64,000 bases of DNA from Anaerotignum sp. MB30-C6. Lineage in GTDB: Bacteria > Bacillota > Clostridia > Lachnospirales > Anaerotignaceae. Of this stretch, positions 17,212 through 23,752 are shown piece by piece. How positions within the stretch are numbered: the stretch's first letter is position 1; each line of letters opens with the position of its first letter. The notes under the pieces are model-generated. The model ran no database searches, was not told the DNA's origin, and worked only from the letters and a program-made list of their open reading frames with translations. Made by a program: the position numbers and the translations under genes. The stretch lies in contig NZ_CP133078.1 in the NCBI RefSeq assembly GCF_030908465.1, positions 2,852,001 through 2,916,000 of the forward strand, written 5' to 3'.

Positions 17212-17694
17212 TTAATCTAAAGTCAACTCTATATCCATATCATCAGCGTCGGTATAGAAGATTCTGTATTCTGTCGTCCCCTTGTCCACATCAAAGCATA
17301 TGATGCCGTTTAATGTTTCTTCTGGTGCTACCTTATAGCTGTTAAGCGTTTCTGTATCTTTCGGTCTTTCATCTGACACAAGCATGCTTTTGCCATTTGC
17401 CTGTAATGTGAAATAATAAGGGTTAAACTCATAATCATCTGTAAAATGGTTTGTTATGCTTACATCCAGCACGAGCAATTCCTTGCCCTCTTCCAATTCA
17501 TCCCAATGATCTTCCTCTGTTGTGGTTACACCATTCAATGCAACAGATACACCTTGTTCTACCTCTGTCGATTCGCCTCGCTCTACTTTAGCAGTCTCCT
17601 CTTGGCTGGCTGTTGTGTCCGTTTCGCCTCCACATCCAATCATCCCGAAGGATAACATAAAAACAATTCCTAACATCGCACATTTCTTCATCAT
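17212..17694 (-). CDS. Secreted lipoprotein with DUF4352-like domain (likely prophage cargo)
   Basis: The 160-residue product has a lipoprotein signal: basic start MMKK, hydrophobic core, and the lipobox FGMIGC with the lipid-accepting Cys21. An acidic T/E-rich linker follows, then a beta-rich DUF4352-like domain (about residues 45-160) with LLVLDVSITNHFTDDYEFNP. It has its own terminator downstream and stands between the late regulator and the late operon, a usual place for cargo expressed from the lysogen. It would be displayed outside the cell; target unknown. Confidence 0.82.
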   Translation of the reverse strand: MMKKCAMLGIVFMLSFGMIGCGGETDTTASQEETAKVERGESTEVEQGVSVALNGVTTTEEDHWDELEEGKELLVLDVSITNHFTDDYEFNPYYFTLQANGKSMLVSDERPKDTETLNSYKVAPEETLNGIICFDVDKGTTEYRIFYTDADDMDIELTLD

Positions 17695-17849
17695 TACCGC
17701 CCCCGATTCTTTTTACAACTATACTACTATATTTTTCCAATATCTGCAATCTTTTGCAACAAAAAGGACACCGCCTAAACGATGCCCCTTTCTCGGAGGA
17801 TTTTGAATCACTTAACATTCGACACTTCTTACTAATACCATTATAGCAT

Positions 17850-18323
17850 TTATGAAACGGACATATCGGACAACATTGAATTTTTATCAAGAAATCTTGT
17901 TACTGCCTTTCTTATGCTATCCTCTGTATTGTTCCCACCCATTCTGTCAGCCACCTGATTCCAAGAAAGCTTATCAATAAACCTGTATCTTACAATCCTT
18001 CTCATGCGGCAATCCTCAATAGAATTTATGTAAATCTCAATCTCGTTTACTAGCTTCACGGCCTGCTGTTCAGCCTTTTCGAGTTGAGCCTTATAACGAT
18101 ATAGTTGACTTAGTTTCTCGTCATAGTGAGGCAAAGGGAATCCCTCAATGCGAATACTCCCTATTGTGCCGTCTTTCCTACTTCCTCTAACAGAATCCAA
18201 TACCGTACCCTCTGATTCTAAACGCTCAATTTGAGCCTTGATTTTATTGATTCTGCGTTTCAAGTCCTTTATTTCATCCTGAAGGTCAACATACTGATCT
18301 AATAATTCCTTCCCCAACAGCAT
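17850..18323 (-). CDS. RinA/ArpU-like late transcription regulator
   Basis: The 157-residue protein has an N-terminal coiled coil (LQDEIKDLKRRINKIKAQIE and more) and a C-terminal sigma-region-4-like helix-turn-helix (RMRRIVRYRFIDKLSWNQVA, then DRMGGNNTEDSIRKAV). This is the architecture of RinA/DUF1492-type activators that switch on late genes in Gram-positive phages. Position just upstream of the packaging genes fits. The ATG at 18323 follows AGAAGG by four bases; a GTG at 18326 is also possible. Confidence 0.82.
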   Translation of the reverse strand: MLLGKELLDQYVDLQDEIKDLKRRINKIKAQIERLESEGTVLDSVRGSRKDGTIGSIRIEGFPLPHYDEKLSQLYRYKAQLEKAEQQAVKLVNEIEIYINSIEDCRMRRIVRYRFIDKLSWNQVADRMGGNNTEDSIRKAVTRFLDKNSMLSDMSVS

Positions 18324-18472
18324 CACCTTCTTTTTGATACATCCGCAGCATCATATCTTATTGAGTATAGTACAAAATATACTATAGCCACGATAAGCCA
18401 CCTCGTCTGTTTCTGTGCATCGATCCACCCGTAAGGATAATTAAAAGCATTAATAATATATTTCATTTTCAT
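18323..18472 (-). CDS. Small phage membrane protein, 49 aa
   Basis: A 49-codon ORF with AGGGGTGAT eight bases upstream of the ATG at 18472; its stop overlaps the start of the RinA-like gene. One central hydrophobic stretch (about residues 24-38, LIVAIVYFVLYSI) suggests a single membrane span, flanked by basic residues. No family recognised. Good ribosome site and exact fit between two genes make it likely real. Confidence 0.6.
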   Translation of the reverse strand: MKMKYIINAFNYPYGWIDAQKQTRWLIVAIVYFVLYSIRYDAADVSKRR

Positions 18473-18478
18473 AACCTA

Positions 18479-18694
18479 TCACCCCTTGAAGAATCCCATT
18501 CTTTCACCTAGTCGCAGCATAGCCATGACAACCATGTATAAATCTTTTCCGTCGATAGAAACCATATCAAATTCAGCTGTAACATTTTCCCCATCACGTT
18601 CTGTAAACCGTGTAACTAACCCCTTTTCAATAACCTCTGTGGTTCCATCGTCATATGTAAGGGTAATGTCTTTTACTGTTCTTTCTTCTCCCAT
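18479..18694 (-). CDS. Phage hypothetical protein, 71 aa
   Basis: AAGGAGGAATTTAC precedes the ATG. The product has two strands (DITLTYDDGTTEVIEKG) and an amphipathic C-terminal helix (LYMVVMAMLRLGERMGFF). It overlaps the upstream zinc-finger gene by 22 bases, suggesting coupled translation. Function not recognised. Confidence 0.7.
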   Translation of the reverse strand: MGEERTVKDITLTYDDGTTEVIEKGLVTRFTERDGENVTAEFDMVSIDGKDLYMVVMAMLRLGERMGFFKG

Positions 18695-18876
18695 GTAAAT
18701 TCCTCCTTATCCCATCTTAACCCTATTAGCCCTCTGCACCTCATACGCCCTAACCGAGTTGCTTTTGATGTAAGCCTGTTCTCCGCCCACATCTTTTCTT
18801 TCTCCGCCTGATACGTTTTACACGTTCCATGGCACTTATAATGGCGGCTTGTACAATCTTTGCAACAGGTAACCAT
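18673..18876 (-). CDS. Small zinc-finger-like phage protein
   Basis: A 67-residue basic protein whose N-terminus, CCKDCTSRHYKCHGTCKTY, offers five cysteines and two histidines for metal binding, followed by an R/K-rich region. AAGGAGTGATTTC precedes the ATG. Similar short Cys-rich early proteins are frequent in clostridial phages. Role unknown. Confidence 0.7.
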   Translation of the reverse strand: MVTCCKDCTSRHYKCHGTCKTYQAEKEKMWAENRLTSKATRLGRMRCRGLIGLRWDKEEFTWEKKEQ

Positions 18877-18880
18877 GAAA

Positions 18881-19039
18881 TCACTCCTTGACCTCTAATA
18901 TCATAAGTTGCCCTAGTATCGCCATTAGCAGGTAGCATATACTACGCATATAATCACCTTTTATATACGTCACAACTAAACAAAACATCATAAACGCAAT
19001 CATAAAATTTAAGAATCTGTACCAAAATTTATCGCTCAC
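18881..19039 (-). CDS. Small membrane protein, 52 aa
   Basis: A 52-codon frame starting with GTG (19039), inside the tight gap between the DUF551-like and zinc-finger genes, overlapping the former by 11 bases. It has two hydrophobic stretches (about residues 8-24 and 32-47). The GTG has no strong ribosome site, so it may depend on coupling to the upstream gene. No family recognised. Confidence 0.5.
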   Translation of the reverse strand: MSDKFWYRFLNFMIAFMMFCLVVTYIKGDYMRSICYLLMAILGQLMILEVKE

Positions 19040-19253
19040 GCAAACACTCCTTTGGCGGTTCAGGTATCGCCCAGTGGGTAATGTGCTTTGTCGCTATATG
19101 TATTAAGGTTCCAGCCACATTACGGGCGCTCCAATTTTGCTTTCCCTCATGCATGTAATATTCCCCCGCAAGAAATGCACCTGATTTACATGCAATCCAT
19201 ACTTCTTCCCTTTCTTTTGGCAATCTATCCTTAACGCTAATCCATCTGCTCAT
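19029..19253 (-). CDS. DUF551-family phage protein
   Basis: The 74-residue product begins MSRWISVKDRLPKEREEVWI, the diagnostic start of DUF551 proteins, and ends with 'HITHWAIPEPPKE', the usual C-terminal motif 'THWxPLPxPP'. These are widespread in prophage early regions, with no known function. It overlaps the next gene by four bases. Confidence 0.9.
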   Translation of the reverse strand: MSRWISVKDRLPKEREEVWIACKSGAFLAGEYYMHEGKQNWSARNVAGTLIHIATKHITHWAIPEPPKECLRER

Positions 19254-19639
19254 TCCGCACCGCCCTTCATTTCCTCCAACTTCGCCTGCGCTTCGGCTTC
19301 GGCGAGGAAAAATTTAATTCCAAATCCTTTTGGATCTATTTCATATCCAGCCCAATATTTATTTGTTTTATCGGTATGTGCAGATATTCTCCACTTTCCG
19401 CTTTTCCAGCAGTGAATTGATTCAACAATTAATACTTTAATTAATCCATCAAAAACCATATACACCGTATCCCCAACCTTACAAGGCAACTCCACCGCCT
19501 TATCCAGTCTGGCACGAAGGGAGGTGTTTTCATTTAATGCATCAATAGCCATTGCTAATGCTTCGTGTTCGTCTTTATCAAACTGAATTAAAAACATTTG
19601 TGACAAAAGGCTTACCGCTTTTTTGACACTCAACTCCAC
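19250..19639 (-). CDS. Phage early protein, 129 aa
   Basis: The product has a helical N-terminus ending in ALNENTSLRARLDKAVELP, followed by a beta-rich region starting CKVGDTVYMVFDG and the strand GYEIDPKGFGIKFFLAEAEA. The 'ELPCKVGDTVY' motif recurs in a conserved family of phage early proteins that are often near DUF551 and YopX genes. Function unknown. GTG start at 19639. Confidence 0.75.
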   Translation of the reverse strand: MELSVKKAVSLLSQMFLIQFDKDEHEALAMAIDALNENTSLRARLDKAVELPCKVGDTVYMVFDGLIKVLIVESIHCWKSGKWRISAHTDKTNKYWAGYEIDPKGFGIKFFLAEAEAQAKLEEMKGGAE

Positions 19640-19903
19640 CTACTCCACCCCCATTTCAGCACCGCATGAAGGGCAAACAGAATCATCGTCAGCAATATAG
19701 CTTTCGCATTCAGAACACACCCAATCCATAGCAACCTTGTTCCCCCGAACAACCTCTTTCACATCGGCGGAGGGAAGTGTTCTCAATTTACACACAGCCT
19801 TTAAAATGCCGTTTGCAAGTTCAATTTCCCCGTTAGCGTGTTTCTGCTCTGCATATTGCCTTAAAGAATTTTCTGCAATTTCTGCATCTATGTATTTTGA
19901 CAT
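19640..19903 (-). CDS. Phage early protein with C-terminal zinc ribbon
   Basis: The ATG at 19903 follows AAAAGGGGAATAGGG and yields 87 residues. The start SKYIDAEIAENSLRQY and the middle 'LRTLPSADVKEVVRG' are the common pattern of a phage early protein family; the end CSECESYIADDDSVCPSCG is a CxxC...CxxC zinc ribbon. Nucleic-acid or protein binding is plausible; exact role unknown. Confidence 0.8.
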   Translation of the reverse strand: MSKYIDAEIAENSLRQYAEQKHANGEIELANGILKAVCKLRTLPSADVKEVVRGNKVAMDWVCSECESYIADDDSVCPSCGAEMGVE

Positions 19904-19905
19904 CC

Positions 19906-20490
19906 CTATTCCCCTTTTCTCCTGAATTCTCCGCAAAATCCTTTTTCAGCAGAAAACATTTCATCTCCGTCAACGGTTGCACTTTCTATGCTATAAAAAT
20001 TATCTCCGCATACCTCCATAATTTCAAAGAACAATGCAGTTACAGTTTCATTCACATCTTCCTTGTCTAAATTTATTTTGATTGCCAATTCTTTCACACC
20101 TGTTCCCCCTTTCATGTTGGTGGCTTCACCGATATGTTTCGGCTCGTATCGGTACGCAAGCCATGTTTTGCCGTAGTCACAAAATCTAAACCCGTACATT
20201 GTGCCGGGATAACCACAACAAAAACGTTCCCCTTTCGACCAATCACTATTTTTCTGATAATATCCCGATTTCCCAATTTCCATTTTGTCTGTTATCTCAA
20301 TCCAAACCCAGCCAAGCAATTCAATTTTTTCTAATTCCTCCAACCCCAACGGCTTAGGATCATCCCGTTCGAGTTTTTCTTGCAGGGCACGGACTATCAC
20401 ATCGCAACTTTCCTCACAAAGACTTTCCCCTATGTAATCACTCATTGTCATTTCTATGATTGCATCTTCTATTTTTTTGATCTCGCTCAT
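19906..20490 (-). CDS. Phage hypothetical protein, 194 aa
   Basis: Two visible parts: a helical N-terminal segment (about residues 1-45) and a W/Y/G-rich central region (SGYYQKNSDWSKGERFCCGY and later 'KTWLAYRYEPKHI') followed by an acidic C-terminal part. The central region resembles small beta domains found in other clostridial prophage early genes. No function is recognised. It is flanked by three- and four-base junctions in the same operon. Confidence 0.7.
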   Translation of the reverse strand: MSEIKKIEDAIIEMTMSDYIGESLCEESCDVIVRALQEKLERDDPKPLGLEELEKIELLGWVWIEITDKMEIGKSGYYQKNSDWSKGERFCCGYPGTMYGFRFCDYGKTWLAYRYEPKHIGEATNMKGGTGVKELAIKINLDKEDVNETVTALFFEIMEVCGDNFYSIESATVDGDEMFSAEKGFCGEFRRKGE

Positions 20491-20879
20491 TCCTCATCCT
20501 CTCCTTTCAATTTTGGATTGTCGTGGATATTGCCGATAACCTCGACCGTTGTCGTTCCGTTGCCTAAGGGGCATAACCCCCAAAAAACATTGTTTTGGAA
20601 CGCAGGGTACAGTATCCAAAGTCCATCTACGCGTTGTCGTATTTCTCCCAGTGCCTTGACTCCCTCTGACCAACACTTGACTATGTCCCCTTCAAAAATC
20701 TTATTCCCATTTTTATCTATTAGCCCCGTCCACTGTCCGACGGTTTTTTCAAAAACATATGAATCATTACCATTTGCCAAGTCTACAATTCTATAAGGGT
20801 CAGTAGTTATTAAATCTCCATAGACCCATTTAGAATCTTCAAAACCAATCGTTTTGCCTCTAAACAAAATCTCTTGCAT
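20487..20879 (-). CDS. YopX-family phage protein
   Basis: The ATG at 20879, preceded by GGAGGGAATAACC, gives 130 residues. MQEILFRGKTIGFEDSKWVY and the later GLIDKNGNKIFEGDIVKCW are signature segments of YopX proteins, and 'EVIGNIHDNPKL' is the expected end. YopX is a widespread beta-rich phage protein of unknown function. Confidence 0.92.
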   Translation of the reverse strand: MQEILFRGKTIGFEDSKWVYGDLITTDPYRIVDLANGNDSYVFEKTVGQWTGLIDKNGNKIFEGDIVKCWSEGVKALGEIRQRVDGLWILYPAFQNNVFWGLCPLGNGTTTVEVIGNIHDNPKLKGEDEE

Positions 20880-20881
20880 GG

Positions 20882-21205
20882 TTATTCCCTCCGTTCGCCG
20901 CAGCTGCAAAAATCACTGTTTTTTGTTTTCTGAATCAATCCTAAGCGGTTACAACAAAATCCTTTTACCGAGTATTCTGCGTCCATTCTCCAATGCTTAC
21001 ATTCCCCACACGTTACAGGTTGACTTGCTTTTAACTGCTCATTTTCCGCCTGAAGCTGTTCTAATTGGTCAGCGGCAATATTATGTAATTTGCATCTGTA
21101 ATATGGGTGAGAAAGCTCCTCCCCGACAAATTCACACCCTTTGCAGTTATGTTCTCGTATTTGACAATCACCTCGTAACGCCTTTACCGTTTCATCTATG
21201 TTCAT
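20882..21205 (-). CDS. Cys-rich phage early protein
   Basis: This 107-residue protein has an N-terminal CKGCEF...YRCKLHN metal-binding-like motif, a Q/E/L coiled section (about 45-62), and a second cluster CGECKHWR...CCNRLG...CSCGERRE. The second cluster matches a small zinc-binding motif frequent in clostridial phage early proteins. GAGGTG precedes the ATG. Function unknown. Confidence 0.75.
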   Translation of the reverse strand: MNIDETVKALRGDCQIREHNCKGCEFVGEELSHPYYRCKLHNIAADQLEQLQAENEQLKASQPVTCGECKHWRMDAEYSVKGFCCNRLGLIQKTKNSDFCSCGERRE

Positions 21206-21207
21206 GG

Positions 21208-21774
21208 TTACACCTCATTCCCCCAACAATCCCAGCCATCTACGCATTGACGTGCAAATAACTCTATTCTAGGTATGTCGCCGCAAATATTAACTATGTA
21301 ATCTCTTATGCAATCTGGCTTACGGGAATGTTCTCTGCGTTCAGAGTGGACAACAGACAGAACATTTCTAACCAATGGTTTTATTCTTTTTGGTTTCTTT
21401 TTTACACCAATCAAGCATACCTCAGTGTTTTGCCTTGTGTAGTATCCCATCCCCCAAGATGGATTTCCATTTTTACTTGTTTTTATCCAGTCAAAACCCA
21501 AGCCGTAATACTCAAACCCCCATGCTTTTATCGTTTCCAAACCTTGCTCTAACCTTGGAAACGTCACCCAAAGAAACAAGATGCTCGTTTCGTCACTAAT
21601 TTTTTCTATGGGCAATTTAAATATTTCGTCTTTTGTCATTACACCGTTATATCTTTCCGCAAGTCCTGCACATCCTCTTACACCACTACCACTTTCTTTA
21701 TATTCCCAAGGCGGATCTGCATAAATAATTTGGTACTTCTTATCAGTATTAAAGATATCTACCTTCATTTTCAT
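21208..21774 (-). CDS. MT-A70-family adenine N6-methyltransferase
   Basis: The 188-residue product carries the catalytic DPPW motif at residues 20-23 (YADPPWEY), and the 'LFLWVTFP' and WIKTSKNGNPSWGMG strands of MT-A70 DNA methyltransferases. S-adenosylmethionine-dependent methylation of adenine is expected. No restriction enzyme gene is nearby, so it is an orphan, probably protecting phage DNA or marking regulatory sites. Its start lacks a strong ribosome site and lies beside an inverted repeat (21780-21820). Confidence 0.92.
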   Translation of the reverse strand: MKMKVDIFNTDKKYQIIYADPPWEYKESGSGVRGCAGLAERYNGVMTKDEIFKLPIEKISDETSILFLWVTFPRLEQGLETIKAWGFEYYGLGFDWIKTSKNGNPSWGMGYYTRQNTEVCLIGVKKKPKRIKPLVRNVLSVVHSERREHSRKPDCIRDYIVNICGDIPRIELFARQCVDGWDCWGNEV

Positions 21775-21779
21775 TCACA

Positions 21780-21820
21780 GGAGTAAACAGCTGTTTTCGG
21801 TCGACCAAACCTCTTACTCC
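21780..21820. repeat. Inverted repeat upstream of the methyltransferase
   Basis: The outer arms GGAGTAA and TTACTCC (21780-21786 and 21814-21820) enclose two shorter palindromes, AACAGCTGTT and GGTCGACC. It lies directly in front of the methyltransferase start. Formation of a hairpin in the leader, or protein binding, could control the gene; neither is shown. Confidence 0.4.
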
Positions 21821-21832
21821 TTCCGTCTTTAT

Positions 21833-22210
21833 TTAATTTTCTCGTACTAGCACCCTAGGCCTATACACCCTACATTCATGGTATTTCTCTTGTTTCCTAA
21901 CCGCACCAAGTGTATTTTGGAGTATCCCAATCATTTTGCGGTTGTTCTGCCAAAACTCATATAATGGCTGTATTTCTTCCAGCCTATCTTTGTAGTACCG
22001 CCTATCCTGCCTTGATCGTTTTAAATCGTTTGCAAACTTCACCTTTTTACTTGGTTGAACGTCTCCAAACTCAAGCATATGTAAATAGTCCTGTGTAAGC
22101 TTGTCCTGTCTGGATATTTCCGCCTGATAGCATTGATGGAGGCTTTCGACGTTGTTCAAGAGGTCTAGAAAGCTTTCAATGCATTCAGAGGTTTTCTGTT
22201 CTTTCGCCAT
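21833..22210 (-). CDS. Phage coiled-coil protein, 125 aa
   Basis: The ATG at 22210 follows AGGAGGGATGCAG. The product is helical and charged (segments FLDLLNNVESLHQCYQAEIS and KKVKFANDLKRSRQDRRYYK), likely an alpha-helical bundle. It ends in a R/V-rich tail. Conserved size and place in early regions of prophages, function unknown. Confidence 0.7.
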   Translation of the reverse strand: MAKEQKTSECIESFLDLLNNVESLHQCYQAEISRQDKLTQDYLHMLEFGDVQPSKKVKFANDLKRSRQDRRYYKDRLEEIQPLYEFWQNNRKMIGILQNTLGAVRKQEKYHECRVYRPRVLVREN

Positions 22211-22529
22211 CTGCATCCCTCCTGCTTGCACTTAATATGGCCTTTTCCGTCATAGCCACAAACTGAATCAATTCAGCAATAGCCATTCTGCCGTTCTTGG
22301 ACATTTCTTCCAACCAACCAATACCAATGCAATTATTTTTAGTTGCCTCCCAGTGCAGTTCTAATCCCTCACGAACAAGGTCAACTTTCTCCATTGACTC
22401 CTCGTATTCTTCCCGCATTACCGCATGGGCCTCGTGATTAGATGCAAACAAAGGGAAGGTTTGATTGGCTGTTTCTAATTCCTCTAGGACGAGGCTATTA
22501 ATTCCGTGTAGTAGTTTTTCTCGTATCAT
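22185..22529 (-). CDS. Phage hypothetical protein, 114 aa
   Basis: An all-helical product with 'NQTFPLFASNHEAHAVMREE' and EEMSKNGRMAIAELIQFVAM. The ATG at 22529 is placed after GAGGTGTGAAG. It overlaps the following gene by 26 bases. The pattern resembles small early regulators or interaction proteins of phages; no function can be assigned. Confidence 0.68.
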   Translation of the reverse strand: MIREKLLHGINSLVLEELETANQTFPLFASNHEAHAVMREEYEESMEKVDLVREGLELHWEATKNNCIGIGWLEEMSKNGRMAIAELIQFVAMTEKAILSASRRDADGERTENL

Positions 22530-22538
22530 CTTCACACC

Positions 22539-22808
22539 TCACTTGAAACAATCTGGCATAACCACTTTTAACTCATTTGCAATGTCCTGAAAGCGTTTTT
22601 CCGCCTCTTTGAGTGTTAATACTTCCTCAGCTACCAACTTGCGACACAGCACCTTATAAAGCCCCTGTATGCATCCATCAACGGTGCCGTAATATCCAAT
22701 GACAGAATAAACACGTTTTCCGTCTTTATCATCCTTCTTTGTGTCTAGCTTCAAGGCATAATCGTATGCTTGTCCATCAATGCAATAATCTCTGATTAGC
22801 TTGATCAT
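22539..22808 (-). CDS. Phage hypothetical protein, 89 aa
   Basis: The ATG at 22808 overlaps the stop of the upstream gene by four bases. The product starts MIKLIRDYCIDGQAYDYALK, then a D/K-rich turn, YSVIGYYGTVDGCIQGLYKV, and an E/K helical end. Similar short proteins are common in Firmicutes phage early regions. Function unknown. Confidence 0.72.
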   Translation of the reverse strand: MIKLIRDYCIDGQAYDYALKLDTKKDDKDGKRVYSVIGYYGTVDGCIQGLYKVLCRKLVAEEVLTLKEAEKRFQDIANELKVVMPDCFK

Positions 22809-23128
22809 AAAATAATACCCCTCTTTCTCAAACCCTCGTAAAAAGTGTCGTTGTTTATCCATGATCGTATAGTATTTGGATTGATTTTCACCGCAGCCGC
22901 AAATTCCCCTGATGTCATTTTTCTGCCGTCCATTACGATTTCATATAGACATCCGTTGCCGCCTTTTCTGGTTTTAATTGTCAACTCCACCTCGTGCCGA
23001 TTTTTCGCCGCAGCAGAACCCTTTTTCGGTGTTATTTGATTTGGTTCAAACCCCAAATCTTCAAACGCTTGCAATCTTCTTAGAAGTGGTGAACTATATA
23101 CTTTATTCGCTTCTGTCATTCGTGCCAT
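22805..23128 (-). CDS. Phage protein with homeodomain-like helix-turn-helix
   Basis: A 107-residue basic protein: a Q/P/K-rich linker with 'TPKKGSAAAKNRHEVELTIK', then MTSGEFAAAVKINPNTIRSW, which reads like a helix-turn-helix, and a terminal YEGLRKRGI helix. DNA binding is inferred from this segment. It is in the early operon, so it may regulate early or replication genes. Confidence 0.7.
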   Translation of the reverse strand: MARMTEANKVYSSPLLRRLQAFEDLGFEPNQITPKKGSAAAKNRHEVELTIKTRKGGNGCLYEIVMDGRKMTSGEFAAAVKINPNTIRSWINNDTFYEGLRKRGIIL

Positions 23129-23135
23129 GGTATCC

Positions 23136-23321
23136 TCACACCCCTATTCTTTTAAAGGCTATTTTTTTATTTTTGAACATTGCCATTCCGTTGCCTTTGC
23201 GGATGTATTTTGCTAAATCGTTTGGATCCATCCAATTATCCTTAGCCGCCTCCTTGATTGTTTCATATATCTCAATCAGCTCACCAGTGTCATAGTCCAG
23301 TTGCATTACTTTGGTTGCCAT
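23136..23321 (-). CDS. Short phage protein with NUMOD1-like motif
   Basis: The ATG at 23321 is preceded by GAAAGAAGGGCGAG, giving 61 residues. The pattern 'YETIKEAAKDNWMDPNDLAK' followed by YIRKGNG resembles NUMOD1-type DNA-binding modules of homing endonucleases, where a T-[IV]-xEAA motif begins a helix-turn-helix. Here it stands alone without a nuclease. It overlaps the next gene by 32 bases. Confidence 0.65.
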   Translation of the reverse strand: MATKVMQLDYDTGELIEIYETIKEAAKDNWMDPNDLAKYIRKGNGMAMFKNKKIAFKRIGV

Positions 23322-23514
23322 TACTCGCCCTTCTTTCCAATTCATCCACAAGTAGAACAAATATCTTCGCCTCGGTATCATTCTTGTTAAAGTACGCTCC
23401 CATCGAAACCACCTCATCCCAAAACGCCTGACTGCCTCCTGTTGCTTGCAATTGGGGGTAGTACTTATTCCAAAACGCTGCAGCCTTATCAAATGGGTTG
23501 TTGTAAGTTGCCAT
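23290..23514 (-). CDS. Phage hypothetical protein, 74 aa
   Basis: The ATG at 23514 gives a 74-residue product beginning MATYNNPFDKAAAFWNKYY. The frame extends further upstream, but that part lies in the repeat region (23549-23750) and has no ribosome site; AAAGGACG stands before the chosen ATG. Two helices are predicted by eye. Function unknown. Confidence 0.65.
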   Translation of the reverse strand: MATYNNPFDKAAAFWNKYYPQLQATGGSQAFWDEVVSMGAYFNKNDTEAKIFVLLVDELERRASNGNQSNATGL

Positions 23515-23548
23515 AAATAACGTCCTTTCTTGTTTTTTAATACAAAAC

Positions 23549-23750
23549 TGTTCCAACTGTACCGCTACTGTGCCTCTGCAAACCATTGATTTATAAGGGC
23601 TTGGTACGGTTGGCACGGTTGGCACAGTCAAAAAACAACTCCTCACGTGAACTGGGAATATAAAACATTTTGTTTTTAAAAAGTTATATATATCCGTTTA
23701 TATATAAGGGTGTATAAAAACACCGTGCCGTACCGTGCCACTGTGCCATT
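23549..23750. other. Putative phage replication origin: iteron-like repeats flanking an AT-rich core
   Basis: Left cluster (23601-23628): three tandem 9-mers, TTGGTACGG, TTGGCACGG and TTGGCACAG. Right cluster (about 23722-23748): CCGTGCCGTACCGTGCCACT, which on the other strand reads as tandem TGGCACAG / TGGCACGG units, thus in opposite orientation. Degenerate copies lie at 23549-23575. Between the clusters are about 90 bases rich in A and T (TATATATCC, TTATATATAAGGG). It lies directly 3' of the helicase gene. This matches the layout of staphylococcal pathogenicity island origins. Function is inferred. Confidence 0.6.
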
Positions 23751-23752
23751 TT

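Noticed and set aside
17588..17890. Cysteine-rich frame (CCPICPFHKC ... RRCPFCC) between the RinA-like and lipoprotein genes
   Set aside because: The zinc-like pattern is tempting, but there is no ribosome site at its TTG start, and it overlaps both the RinA-like 3' end and over 100 bases of the lipoprotein. Only 155 bases are free.
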